Below are positions 17,143 through 26,279 of a stretch of 64,000 bases of DNA, piece after piece (positions within the stretch are counted from its first letter, which is position 1; each line of letters opens with the position of its first letter). This DNA is from Arthrobacter sp. GMC3 (GTDB lineage: Bacteria; Actinomycetota; Actinomycetes; Actinomycetales; Micrococcaceae): positions 51,497 through 115,496 of the forward strand of contig NZ_PJIO01000012.1 of the NCBI RefSeq assembly GCF_002929305.1, given 5' to 3'. The position numbers and the translations under genes were made by a program. Under the pieces are notes generated by a model that ran no database searches, was not told where the DNA came from, and saw only the letters and a list, made by a program, of their open reading frames with translations.

Positions 17143-18920
17143 GGTGTTCCTTCAATCTTAATACTGGATGCATTATCGGGTGTCGGGTTACGACTCCATG
17201 CACTCTTTTCCAACAGAAAATTCTTTGTAAGTAGGACCTCAACCTCACCGTACGAGTATCCCGCAAATGTAGCTCCACGCTCCAGCAGTATCCTCATAAC
17301 TAAGGAATGAATATAGGGAGTGCTTCGCTGTCTTTGGTTAGCTGACTCGAGATGGTTGGCTATGGCTTCAATGACATCTGATTCAGCCACCTTGCCTACT
17401 GCTGACTTTCGACGCTTTGCAACCCCACCAGCACTGGAGTGGAGGTGAAGCACAAGGTCAAAGCTGGAGACCTTCTCCTGATTCGTCATTTGTTTGACCC
17501 CCTTGAAACTGGGTTGGGACTTATCAAATGCAACGGCCGATTCCAACGAAAGGTCAGCGCTTTCAATCGCACGTTCAAGACTGCTCCATACAGCGTCATC
17601 ACTGCTGTGGAACATGACGCTTGCCCACGCGTCCCGCTTGAGAACCCTAGCGATTTCTCCGAAACTGGCTGCCATAAGTTGCTCATAGTCAGCTAGGCTC
17701 TTTCCCCCGTGCGCGGCCGCCAGGGAGGTCGAAACTATAGCTTCATTCGTTGTATCTGTGAAATCGTCAAGCCATGATTCCCACAGGAACGATGCATCAG
17801 AGTAATAGATGTTTGCGCCGAACGGGGGGTCGGTGAAGACATAATCAATGCTCCGGTCCTGCAAATGTTTGAGGTTTGTAGCAGAGGCTTGAGTGACGCT
17901 GCTCTGCCCAGATGTCTCACCAACCTTTGTGGCGAGTTGGACAACTGCAGTCAGTTTTCGACGGAGAAGTGAGAATACATTGAACTCATAGTTCATAGAA
18001 GCAATGTAGAGAGTGCCTGAAAGGACATTCGTTGGACGTTTCGGGTTCCACTGGTACCGGCGGGACGCACGATTCACGATAGCCGTGGTAGCGAACCGAA
18101 GACCGAGACTCTCCGGCGATTCACCTGCGATCTTCCAAACTGCGGCCAACGCTCGAAGGTTTCTCCCCGTAAAAAAATCAGCAGAGGTCGCAATTCCCAA
18201 TTTGCCATGTTGTCCACGCCACATCTCGCGCCAGTCTTCCAACGGAGCAGTGGGATACCAGTCGGTGATATCCGTTCTATGGGGATAGTGAGCCATGGCA
18301 GTTTCCACTGTGGTTAGTGGCCGTTGTTCACGGCTTCGGCAACTTGTACACGCTACGGAGACCAGAACTGGAGCCCCCGGAAGAATCTTGGCATCGCCTT
18401 TGCGGAAGGAAGTAGAGCAAAGGGGACAAACTAAGTTCTTTGAAATTGTGCCGTCTGGCTGTCGCGCCGAGTCCCAAAACAGTACTTCGTGGCTGCATCC
18501 TGGGCAGACCATGGTGTCGGACCAGACGGTGTACTCGATGCGAGCGTCGCTATCACAGCGTGAACACGCTGTCCCGTAGAGCTCGCGTTCCAGTCCCGCC
18601 AGCTTGGCCATCAATGAGCTAGCCGCAGCTGCCAGGCGCTCAGGATTGTTTGGCGTGTTGTAACCGGAAGCGATATGAACAGCAGCGGGCGACAAGTCTG
18701 ACAATACTCCTGTACGCCCCGAAAGCAGCGAGGCAACTCCGGTCATCCCCGAGCCGCAAAAGGGATCCAGTACCGTGTCACCGGGGTTGGTATAGTGCTC
18801 GATAACAGGAACAATTCCTTCGGGCGGGACCTTTGTGTGGTAGCTGTGCGCTCTGTAAAATATGGACCCCTTGGCGCCGACGATTTCCTTTTGGTATGGC
18901 TCGGTTACGCGGCGGCTCAT
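17139..18920 (-). CDS. Zn-ribbon DNA methyltransferase (first of two)
   Basis: A 593-residue paralogue of the next gene. Motif I is LDPFCGSGMTG (51-61), motif IV TDPPFG (363-368), and four CxxC pairs lie between them (119/122, 139/142, 165/168, 191/194). The N-terminal FYRAHSYHTKVPPEGI is typical of COG1743-type DNA methylases. It would protect host DNA at the sites that the downstream McrBC-like nuclease attacks, or place the mark that the nuclease reads. Its ATG overlaps the stop of the XRE gene by 4 bases and its stop overlaps the next methyltransferase by 4 bases, so all three are translationally coupled. A pair of methyltransferases with an McrBC-like nuclease is known from LlaJI, whose methylases are cytosine-C5 enzymes, unlike these. 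Confidence 0.85.
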   Translation of the reverse strand: MSRRVTEPYQKEIVGAKGSIFYRAHSYHTKVPPEGIVPVIEHYTNPGDTVLDPFCGSGMTGVASLLSGRTGVLSDLSPAAVHIASGYNTPNNPERLAAAASSLMAKLAGLERELYGTACSRCDSDARIEYTVWSDTMVCPGCSHEVLFWDSARQPDGTISKNLVCPLCSTSFRKGDAKILPGAPVLVSVACTSCRSREQRPLTTVETAMAHYPHRTDITDWYPTAPLEDWREMWRGQHGKLGIATSADFFTGRNLRALAAVWKIAGESPESLGLRFATTAIVNRASRRYQWNPKRPTNVLSGTLYIASMNYEFNVFSLLRRKLTAVVQLATKVGETSGQSSVTQASATNLKHLQDRSIDYVFTDPPFGANIYYSDASFLWESWLDDFTDTTNEAIVSTSLAAAHGGKSLADYEQLMAASFGEIARVLKRDAWASVMFHSSDDAVWSSLERAIESADLSLESAVAFDKSQPSFKGVKQMTNQEKVSSFDLVLHLHSSAGGVAKRRKSAVGKVAESDVIEAIANHLESANQRQRSTPYIHSLVMRILLERGATFAGYSYGEVEVLLTKNFLLEKSAWSRNPTPDNASSIKIEGTP

Positions 18921-19228
18921 GCTCGGCCGCCTTTGGCACCAAAGCGAACTTGAAGAACGACGCCCATGGCCTCGGCGATTCTGTCCAAGTTGGCCATGGT
19001 AATTTCATGCTCTCCGCTTTCCCAACGTGCAACAACCGACTGCGACGACCCCATGCGAGTCGCCAACTGATGTTGAGTTAGGCCCTGCTTCTCACGATTC
19101 ATACGCAACATTGCAGCGGTTTCGGAAGAGGTTGGACCGCAAACTTGGATCGATCCTGGGGTATTGTCATTAAAAATGTCCACAGCTCCTATGCTATGAG
19201 CTGACCGCCTCTTGGGCGAAACCGACAC
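18917..19228 (-). CDS. XRE-family regulator heading the methyltransferase operon
   Basis: A 103-residue protein with a C-terminal helix-turn-helix of the XRE/Cro type: MNREKQGLTQHQLATRMGSS followed by QSVVARWESGEHEITMANLD. It would bind an operator, probably its own promoter, and time the expression of the methyltransferases and nuclease, as control proteins of restriction-modification systems do. It is the first gene of the run and overlaps the first methyltransferase by 4 bases. The GTG at 19228 is the longest start; a GTG at 19183 right after GGAGCT is an alternative, and either leaves the HTH intact. Confidence 0.8.
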   Translation of the reverse strand: MSVSPKRRSAHSIGAVDIFNDNTPGSIQVCGPTSSETAAMLRMNREKQGLTQHQLATRMGSSQSVVARWESGEHEITMANLDRIAEAMGVVLQVRFGAKGGRA

Positions 19229-19264
19229 GCCACCCAGTTCGCGCCTTGAACTGAGATTTCCGAC

Positions 19265-19735
19265 TCATCTTGTTCCCGGCAACTGGCGAAGGGAAAGCTC
19301 AAGAGCCTCAATGAATGGCAACCCAGGATAGTTTCGGGCTGTGTGTCTTTGCCACCGGGAAGGATGCCTCGGTCGGTCACTGACCGACCAGCTTCTGCCG
19401 CCAGCCGACCGCAATTCTTCATGGAGCCACGCGATCTGGGCTCTGAAATGAGCACGCACCTCACCCGTCGGCTCTTGGCACCCATAGGCCAGCAGCGTAT
19501 CGGCATTGGACCCTAGGCACTCTGCAATTTCAGGTCGCGCTGATAGCCAGAGATCATTGTCTTTCCCAATCAGATTGACGTCCAGAACACTCTGGGTGGC
19601 GATCGGAAAGAGGTTTACAATCCTCGCATCTTGATGGCCTAGAATTTTTGCAGCAAGGTCTACCCTCGCAAGCGTTCTCGCCCCAGTTGAAAGCGGCGGG
19701 TTGAACAGAATCGCTGTAAGGCCTCTGTATTCCAT
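19265..19735 (-). CDS. DUF1643-like protein
   Basis: A 156-residue protein. It begins MEYRGLTAILFNPP and continues with RIVNLFPIATQSV and LLAYGCQEP, the spacing of NPS...VVNLF...WG blocks in DUF1643 proteins, which are common in phages and mobile elements and have no settled function. The start at 19735 is chosen because GAGGAAAG lies 5 bases upstream; a longer frame to 19831 lacks such a site. Its stop lies 36 bases before the XRE start, so it may be the true first gene of the methyltransferase operon. The family call is moderate because the first block reads NPPLSTGA instead of NPSTA. Confidence 0.6.
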   Translation of the reverse strand: MEYRGLTAILFNPPLSTGARTLARVDLAAKILGHQDARIVNLFPIATQSVLDVNLIGKDNDLWLSARPEIAECLGSNADTLLAYGCQEPTGEVRAHFRAQIAWLHEELRSAGGRSWSVSDRPRHPSRWQRHTARNYPGLPFIEALELSLRQLPGTR

Positions 19736-19831
19736 CGGGGCTTTCCTCAGTCTCTCGCTGTTTCTCGTCAACATTGGTGCGCTTCTGCCGAGGACAGTCA
19801 AGACAACCCATTGCAATTTCTTGGAATCCAA

Positions 19832-20550
19832 AGCTTACCCGCTAGAGCTAACCCGGAAATTCACTCGGCACCCAGGTTCTCATGTTCGCAGTGTGGCTCA
19901 CCCGGAGCGGACAGGCGGGTTCAAGTACATCGTGACATTTCGCGCTTGATCCCGTAGTCGTTCATATCGCATCGCTGATCATTCACACAGAGATATCGGT
20001 ACCGTTTTCCATCAATATGAGCCCGACTCGGATTTCATGCACCCCTTTTTGCCAGTCAACTAGTTCATAGCCGAATTCGATTCTCTACTCCACACCGCCA
20101 TCGTCAGGACGACCTGCCTCAACCTCCGGCTCGGATCTGGATAGGCAGTCGAGCTGCAGAACATGGCTAAGGTCACGAGCAGGTTGGGTGGCAAGAATGG
20201 CCAACCATTGCCGCAGTAGCTATGGACATCTCGCGGTCAGCCCAAATGAACACCACAGCAGATGGACCTCTATGAATATCTACCGAACCACGTTGCGCCT
20301 TCTGGTACCCCATCATCGTTGGGCGGGCCCTCCACGCAACCAGGGCGCTGCGCGCCGGTCCCTCCTCCAAAAATTCTTCCTCGGCGCTCCTGCGTCGCTT
20401 ATTTCCTCGCAAGAGTTTTTGCCCCGTGCCCGGTTCCCCAAGTTGCCCTCCGGCCCCTAAAACCCAGCGGTGATTCCTCTTACCAGAAGGCACCAACAGA
20501 GCAGGCGGCCGCGAACAACCAGCCACCGAACACACAAGAGGGGCAAGACA
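19832..20550. other. Intergenic region between defence cargo and transfer module
   Basis: About 700 bases with no convincing gene. Base composition changes here from the less GC-rich cargo to the GC-rich transfer genes. Divergent promoters for the DUF1643-like gene and the DUF4192 gene must lie here, but I see no clear -35/-10 pair. It may be an old junction between modules. Confidence 0.5.
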
Positions 20551-21573
20551 ATGGAACCGATCAGAATCAGCAGCCCAGCCGACGCCATCAGCTACATGGG
20601 CCACAGCCTCGGCTACTGGCCACAGGAAAGCCTGGTCTGCGTCGCTCTCGAAGGCATGGGACTCGGCCCAACACTGCGGGTAAACCTGCCTTCGAACGTT
20701 GACTTCGTCGAGACCTACGCTGAACACGTAGCGCAGTTCTTTGGCAGAGACCACGACGCGACCGCAATGTTGGTGGCCCTCTTCACCCACCTCCCATGGG
20801 CCAGGGGACATTCAAAACCATACATTCCGCTGGTCCATGAGCTCAAGCAGCAGTTCGCCGCAGTTGGTGTCCTCGTCCGGTCGGTGTGGATTGTGGGCCC
20901 CACATCGTTTGCCCCATACGACGGCGCCAACCCCACGTCATGTGGCAACGAGACACCGATCTCTGCCCTCGAATCGAGCACCCTGAACGCTGAACTTGTC
21001 TACCAGGGCAGCGTCATCGAACCCTCCGATCCTGTATATATCCCTCGGAACACAGCGACCAAAGAAGACACGATTTCCGTCGAGACGGCAATGCGAGCCA
21101 TGGGGTCAAGAACCGTAGAGCGGCTCGAAGCCACACGCCGTCTCTGGATGGACCTCGTTGACCACGACAGTGAACCAACTCACGAAGAACTGACCGAGCT
21201 CCTTGCCGGACTCCAGTTCGTCGGTCTCAGGGATGAGATCCTTGCCGACATGCCAGGAATCGACGAACCGATGGCAGCCACGCTCTTTGGGGCCACGCAC
21301 GAAGCCCCGCAATGGGACCGGATCGACAGCTCCGAAAAGCTGCTGCGCCAGCTGCTCACCATCGCCGCCCCATCCCATGCTGCCGCGCCGTTGACGATGC
21401 TCGGGCACATCTGCTGGTGGAAGGGCAAGGGAACGGCCGCCGCGAACTACATGCACGTCGCCCTTACCTTTGATCCCGGCTATCACCTCGCTAGGCTGCT
21501 GGACCAAATGCTTGACGCCGGCGTCGTTTCCGGATGGGCGCAACACAAAGCCACTGCCTACCGCGGACGCTGA
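20551..21573 (+). CDS. DUF4192 family protein
   Basis: A 340-residue protein of the actinobacterial DUF4192 family. The start MEPIRISSPADAISYMGHSL then LGYWPQESLVCVAL is the usual family opening, and the C-terminal part (LTMLGHICWWKGKGTAAANY then MHVALTFDPGYHLARLLDQM) matches the conserved end with a W...G..A...AL..DP.Y.LA pattern. The biochemical role is unknown; such genes recur in actinobacterial plasmids and integrative elements near relaxase genes. The ATG at 20551 follows GAGGGGCAAGACA and is preferred to a frame opening 81 bases earlier. It is the first gene of a plus-strand run leading to the relaxase. Confidence 0.85.
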   Translation: MEPIRISSPADAISYMGHSLGYWPQESLVCVALEGMGLGPTLRVNLPSNVDFVETYAEHVAQFFGRDHDATAMLVALFTHLPWARGHSKPYIPLVHELKQQFAAVGVLVRSVWIVGPTSFAPYDGANPTSCGNETPISALESSTLNAELVYQGSVIEPSDPVYIPRNTATKEDTISVETAMRAMGSRTVERLEATRRLWMDLVDHDSEPTHEELTELLAGLQFVGLRDEILADMPGIDEPMAATLFGATHEAPQWDRIDSSEKLLRQLLTIAAPSHAAAPLTMLGHICWWKGKGTAAANYMHVALTFDPGYHLARLLDQMLDAGVVSGWAQHKATAYRGR

Positions 21574-21629
21574 TACCCGAACCATCACGCTGTAATCACT
21601 TTCAACTGATTTGGAACCAGGCGACACCC

Positions 21630-21866
21630 GTGACCATCATCGTCTATAGCAAACCAGGCTGCCAGCAGTGCAAGTTCACCTGTCTGACCCTGGAACGGGC
21701 CGGCATCCCGTTCGACGTCGTCGACCTGACCACGAACACCGCCGCCCTCGAATACGTCCAGGACCTCGGATATTCTCAGGCCCCTATCGTCGTGGTCAGC
21801 GACCACCACCACTGGTCAGGATTCAACCCCACCGAAATTGAAAGACTCGGCTTCACCATCCAATAA
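21630..21866 (+). CDS. nrdH: NrdH/glutaredoxin-like redoxin
   Basis: A 78-residue thioredoxin-fold redoxin. The active site is CQQC near the N-terminus (TIIVYSKPGCQQCKFT), followed by the cis-proline region QAPIVV and the end SGFNPTEI typical of NrdH (usual SGFRPD). NrdH proteins pass electrons to class Ib ribonucleotide reductase; copies on mobile elements and phages may raise dNTP supply or reduce another partner. No ribonucleotide reductase is nearby. The start is GTG at 21630; the longer open frame overlaps the DUF4192 gene and lacks support. It lies 56 bases after DUF4192 in the same run. Confidence 0.85.
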   Translation: MTIIVYSKPGCQQCKFTCLTLERAGIPFDVVDLTTNTAALEYVQDLGYSQAPIVVVSDHHHWSGFNPTEIERLGFTIQ

Positions 21867-21869
21867 TCA

Positions 21870-22117
21870 TCACCAAAAAAGAGATCCAGTGCCGCATGCA
21901 CACCTCATACGGTACTCCCCTGCGCCACCACCGCAACCACCGCAACCAGTACCCATCCCAACCCAGTCCCGTCTCAAATACACCCCAAAGTCATGTTGCT
22001 GCCGCAACCAAAAATCCTTCACACTGTTGGCACCGAAGCGGTGGCCGTCACGGCCCGCATGACGGTAAATGTGACGTTTAGTCATGGTGTAAAGCCGCTG
22101 AATCACCATGGACTGGT
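21870..22117. other. Candidate transfer-origin region upstream of the mobilisation genes
   Basis: About 250 gene-free bases before the coiled-coil and relaxase genes. They hold tandem CCACCGCAA units (near 21924-21940), a GC-rich palindromic stretch around 22044-22060 and an inverted repeat CATGGTG/CACCATG (22083-22089, 22104-22110) just before the next start. MobF relaxases usually nick close to their own gene, so the site is plausible, but no known nic sequence was recognised. Confidence 0.35.
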
Positions 22118-22666
22118 ATGACTACGCGAACCTGCCCCGAATGCAACACCACGTTCACACCCGCCAGTCCCCGGCAGCTCTTCTGCCGACCGGAGTGCGC
22201 CCACCGCCAGCGGCAACGAAAGTACCGGCAGAGTCTTCAGGATGAAGAGCTGCGGCTGAGCGGCCATAGTGGCGAGTCCAAGGCCAATAGCCAGAAGTCG
22301 TTGGCGGCGCTCACCGCCCTCTATGAGGCGACCATCCGAAAGCTACGTCGCACGAACAAGCGCAAGCTTTCCAACCTGACACGGTCATTTGAAGGCAGGC
22401 TGGCCGAAGCCTACGAACAGCTCAATGAAAGCGCCCAGGCAGCGTCACGTGCTCAGTCGAAGGCTGATGAGCTGAAACGCTCAGTGCAGCGGTTGCAGCA
22501 CGAGAACACGGCGCGGGTGCTCAGTGAACAGCAGGCAGTCAAGGACATGCAACACCTCGCCGCCAAGGTCCTGACACTGCACTCTGACTCGAACGCGCGT
22601 CTGGATCCGTCGACGGCGGCGATCTTTGCACGCCGCGGCTGGAACACGGAAATGGGCAGGTCATGA
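22118..22666 (+). CDS. Zinc-ribbon and coiled-coil protein, likely mobilisation accessory
   Basis: A 182-residue protein. The N-terminus carries CPEC...CRPEC, two cysteine pairs like the zinc-binding motif for preventing self-incorporation seen in small DNA-binding proteins. From about residue 50 to 150 it is a long charged helix (YEATIRKLRRTNKRKLSNLT, RLAEAYEQLNESAQAASRAQ) fit for a coiled coil. It overlaps the relaxase start by 4 bases, so it is translationally coupled to it. It may bind the transfer origin and help the relaxase. No catalytic motif is visible. There is no strong ribosome binding site; an inverted repeat ends 7 bases before the ATG. Confidence 0.7.
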   Translation: MTTRTCPECNTTFTPASPRQLFCRPECAHRQRQRKYRQSLQDEELRLSGHSGESKANSQKSLAALTALYEATIRKLRRTNKRKLSNLTRSFEGRLAEAYEQLNESAQAASRAQSKADELKRSVQRLQHENTARVLSEQQAVKDMQHLAAKVLTLHSDSNARLDPSTAAIFARRGWNTEMGRS

Positions 22667-25600
22667 CCGTCTCCATAGCCCGCCTCTCCACCGAGGCCGG
22701 CGTCTCGTACCTGCTCAAGACCACCAGCCATGCCGACGTCGAAACCCGGGACCTGACCGGCTACTACACCGCAGCGAGCAACCCGCCAGGGCAATGGCTC
22801 GGCGCAGGACTTCCCGGCATCGGAATGACTCCCCACGCCACGGTCACCGACGCAGCCGCGAAGTCCCTCTTTGAGCGAGGCGAACACCCCGACACGGGAG
22901 CATCTCTGGGCCGGACTCCCAACCAGGCATCGACCGTCACCGGTGCAAATGGCCAGCCCGTGCGCCGGGCTGCGGTGGCCGGCTTTGACCTGACCTTCAG
23001 CGCGCCCAAGTCCGTCTCCGTTCTCTGGGCCCTGGGCAGTGACGAGTACAAGGACGAGGTCATGGCAGCCCACCACGCGGCATTGGAAGCCACCCTGGCT
23101 TGGCTGGAGTCCTCGGCCATCCACACCCGTGCCGGACACGGCGGCGTCGCTCATGTCGGCGTCCACGGTGCCATCGCGGCCGCCTTCGACCACTGGGAGT
23201 CCCGCTCTGGAGACCCTCAGCTGCACACCCACGTCGTCATCGCCAACAGGGCCCAACGCGTTAGCGACGGCGCTTGGACCACCCTTGACTCACGCACCCT
23301 TTACAAGGCCACCGTGGCCGCCAGCCAACACTACAACGGGCTCCTCTATGACCAACTCGGCCGGGATCTGGGAACCGCGGCCGAAGTCCGCACGCCCACC
23401 AGCACCATCCACAACTACAGTTTCGAACTCTCCGGCGTGGACGATGAACTCATCCACGAGTTCTCCAGCCGGTCCCGGCTGATCGACATTGAAGCGGTCC
23501 GGCTCATCTACGACTGGGCCGAAACCCACGGGCGGGAACCCAGCAACGCCGTCAAACTCAAACTGCGGCAACAGGCGACCCTGTCCACGCGAACCGCCAA
23601 GAACCACGACGTCGTCCCTTTGAACACCCGTACCCGGCAATGGCGCGAACGGGCTCAGGCCAAGGGATTCAATCCCGAGGCCGTGCTGGCGGCCACCATC
23701 AACCGCTCACGCTCTCATCCGCTCGCCGCCGCCGACGCTGATGCTGTCTGGATCGACAGCACTGCCGGGCTGGTCAAGGACCTGGTCGCCAGGCGCCGGG
23801 CGACCTGGAACCGCTGGAACCTGATCGCAGAAGCGGAACGGGTGTGTCTGGAGATCCGCTGCGCCACCTCCGCCGACCGGATTCACCTTATGGACGCCAT
23901 CGCCACCTCCGCCGAGGAGCAATCCGTGGCGCTCAACGAGTTCCGTTACGGCATCCCCACCACCACAACCCCGGACCTGGCCTTCAACGACCGCAATGTC
24001 TTTGACCTGGCCAGCGCCCACCTGTTCACCGATGTCTCCACGCTGGCGAATGAGGCGGCCATCATGAACGCCCACACGCACGACGCCGGCCCCCACCTCG
24101 AGCACACGACCGTGCAGGATGCCCTGCAACAGTTCCACAGCATCCGGGGAGAGTTCCTGCAGGGCGAGCAGGCCAGGACGGCCGAGGCCGTCCTGGCCAG
24201 CGGGAGGCTGCTGGATGCCGTCGTTGGCCCGGCAGGGACCGGCAAGACCACCACGATGAGCGCCGTCAAGACCCTCTGGGAAACCCAATTCGGTGCGGGA
24301 ACTGTTGTGGGGCTGGCCCCTGCCGCAGCCTCTGCTGACGTCCTTGGCCACGAGCTCGGACTCGCCACGGACAACGTGAGCAAATGGCTCTATGAATCCA
24401 CCGGACCCGGCGCCGCCATGAGGGCAGGACACTACGCCGAAGCCGCAGAAAGGTACCAGGGAGCCTGTCAATCCCCACGCCAGGACAATCAGGCCCAGAA
24501 GGTCTTGGAACGCCTTGCACAGCGCATGAGCACCCTTGCAGCGACCCAAGCAAAGTGGCAGTTCCGACTCAACGAGCTGGTCATCATCGACGAAGCATCC
24601 ATGGTCTCCACCTACCAGCTCGCCGCACTCGTCGACCAAGCCACAGGTGCCGGGGCCAAGATCCTGCTGGTCGGCGACCCGGCACAACTCGATTCCATCG
24701 ACGCCGGCGGCGTCTTGGGCTGGCTGGACCGGACCGGCTGCGCCGAACGGCTCAGCACGGTCTGGCGCTTCACGAATGAATGGGAACGCACCGCCTCCCT
24801 GAAACTGCGCACAGGCGACCTCGAGGTCATCGCCGACTACACAGCCCATGAACGCATCAGCAGCGGCACCTATGACGCCATGGTCGATGACGCCTACAAC
24901 CGCTGGGATGCCGACATTCGCACTGGCAAGACCTCGATCCTGATCGCCCCCGACAATGACACCGTCGCCATGCTCAACGAACGCGCCCAGGCAGACCGTG
25001 TCGGATCCGGTGCGGTCGACGCAGAATCCACCGTAAACCTCAGCGACGGGCTTCACGCCGGACGCGGCGACACTATCCTTGCCCGGCGCAACGACCGCCG
25101 ACTCCTCGACGACACCGGAGACTTCATCCGCAACGGTACTCTCGTCACCATCAGCGGTGCGCCCAACCCGAACGGCTCCATCGCCGGGTTCCGCCAAGAC
25201 AACGGCGCACGCATCGTCCTAGGCGCTAGCTACCTAGCCGAGTCCGTGGAACTCGGCTACGCCACCACGGCCCACCGTTCCCAGGGAATCACCGTGGACA
25301 CCGGCCACACTCTCGTCAGCGACGGCAGGCTCACCCGGGAACTCTTCTACGTCTCCATGACCCGCGGGAAGGCCGGTAACCACGCCTACATCAGCGAACC
25401 AGACCCCCGCGACCATCACGGTGTGGACCCATTGTCTCTGCCGGACTGGCGGCAAATACTCGCCAGCATTCTCTCGGTCGAAGGTGCCGAACACACCGCC
25501 CACGAGGTCCGGGAGGAACAACGCAACGAGACCAACTCCCTGTCCCGTCTGCTTGCCGAACACGATTACCTAGCCCAGATCGCCGCGTCTGACGACGTCA

Positions 25601-26250
25601 CCCAACTCATCAGCGCTCACTCCCCGGACCTTGTGGCAGAGATGCAAGCATCCCCGTCCTGGGGCGCCATGGTCGCCGCTTGGCGACGAACCGCAGCCAC
25701 GAACCGGCTCCTCGCCGCACAAGCACTAGTAGGCGGGATTGAGCCAACCGCTGGCGCCCGCGACGTCGCCGCCGTCGCGCACTCCCGCCTGCAAGCCCTC
25801 CAACAGAGGTTACCCGCCACAGCATCACTCACGATGGCGCAGGTGTCAGTGCCCACTGACCGAGAAGACCTCCGTGAACTTCTAAACGACGTTCAACAGC
25901 GGATCACTAAACGACTCTCCGCGGTAGCCGTCCATGCCCTGGCCAACGAAGAACCCTGGATGGACCAGCTGCGTGCACAAACCGGCATGCAAGCCAACGA
26001 CGAAGTGTGGAAATCCCTGATTCGGGACGTCGCAGGATTCCGCGACCGCTGGGACATCGACAACCCCGAACTTCCCCTCGGAGCACCTCCCAGAGCTACG
26101 GAATGGGAACAATCCGACCAACGATCCCGGCTAGCAGCCAGCATTACGACCGCCCAGACCACTATCCCCACGACTAGGCCGTCAGCTTCGTCGCCTGAGC
26201 CGAGTACTCGACCAAAATCACCAGTGCCCGTTGTCGGCCCCTCGCTGTAA
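22663..26250 (+). CDS. MobF-family conjugative relaxase-helicase (TrwC/TraI-like)
   Basis: A 1195-residue relaxase that would nick the transfer origin, stay bound to the 5' end and unwind the strand for export. The N-terminal TrwC domain has the metal-binding histidines H177, H188 and H190 (FDHWESRSGDPQLHTH) and candidate catalytic tyrosines Y17 and Y34/Y35. The C-terminal half is a RecD/UvrD-like superfamily 1 helicase: Walker A GPAGTGKTTT (from about 523), VIIDEASM with GDPAQLDSI, and the end motif GYATTAHRSQGITVD with LFYVSMTRGK. Length fits the family. It shares a 4-base overlap with the gene upstream. This is the key evidence that the element is, or was, self-transmissible. Confidence 0.95.
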   Translation: MTVSIARLSTEAGVSYLLKTTSHADVETRDLTGYYTAASNPPGQWLGAGLPGIGMTPHATVTDAAAKSLFERGEHPDTGASLGRTPNQASTVTGANGQPVRRAAVAGFDLTFSAPKSVSVLWALGSDEYKDEVMAAHHAALEATLAWLESSAIHTRAGHGGVAHVGVHGAIAAAFDHWESRSGDPQLHTHVVIANRAQRVSDGAWTTLDSRTLYKATVAASQHYNGLLYDQLGRDLGTAAEVRTPTSTIHNYSFELSGVDDELIHEFSSRSRLIDIEAVRLIYDWAETHGREPSNAVKLKLRQQATLSTRTAKNHDVVPLNTRTRQWRERAQAKGFNPEAVLAATINRSRSHPLAAADADAVWIDSTAGLVKDLVARRRATWNRWNLIAEAERVCLEIRCATSADRIHLMDAIATSAEEQSVALNEFRYGIPTTTTPDLAFNDRNVFDLASAHLFTDVSTLANEAAIMNAHTHDAGPHLEHTTVQDALQQFHSIRGEFLQGEQARTAEAVLASGRLLDAVVGPAGTGKTTTMSAVKTLWETQFGAGTVVGLAPAAASADVLGHELGLATDNVSKWLYESTGPGAAMRAGHYAEAAERYQGACQSPRQDNQAQKVLERLAQRMSTLAATQAKWQFRLNELVIIDEASMVSTYQLAALVDQATGAGAKILLVGDPAQLDSIDAGGVLGWLDRTGCAERLSTVWRFTNEWERTASLKLRTGDLEVIADYTAHERISSGTYDAMVDDAYNRWDADIRTGKTSILIAPDNDTVAMLNERAQADRVGSGAVDAESTVNLSDGLHAGRGDTILARRNDRRLLDDTGDFIRNGTLVTISGAPNPNGSIAGFRQDNGARIVLGASYLAESVELGYATTAHRSQGITVDTGHTLVSDGRLTRELFYVSMTRGKAGNHAYISEPDPRDHHGVDPLSLPDWRQILASILSVEGAEHTAHEVREEQRNETNSLSRLLAEHDYLAQIAASDDVTQLISAHSPDLVAEMQASPSWGAMVAAWRRTAATNRLLAAQALVGGIEPTAGARDVAAVAHSRLQALQQRLPATASLTMAQVSVPTDREDLRELLNDVQQRITKRLSAVAVHALANEEPWMDQLRAQTGMQANDEVWKSLIRDVAGFRDRWDIDNPELPLGAPPRATEWEQSDQRSRLAASITTAQTTIPTTRPSASSPEPSTRPKSPVPVVGPSL

Positions 26251-26279
26251 AATCGGCACATAGGCAGAGGTTGCGCATC

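Noticed and set aside
20173..20811. Minus-strand frame of 212 residues opposite DUF4192
   Set aside because: Shadow of the GC-rich coding strand; starts inside a real gene and has no recognisable protein features.
21924..21945. CCACCGCAA units as a CRISPR-like array
   Set aside because: Units are 9 bases, directly abutting and without spacers; no cas gene is present.
21896..22081. Plus-strand frame of 61 residues in the pre-relaxase gap
   Set aside because: Low-complexity His/Pro-rich text without a ribosome binding site; the interval is better seen as non-coding with repeats.
23707..25197. Minus-strand frame of 496 residues inside the relaxase gene
   Set aside because: Glycine/valine-rich mirror of the relaxase codons; typical of high-GC antisense frames.
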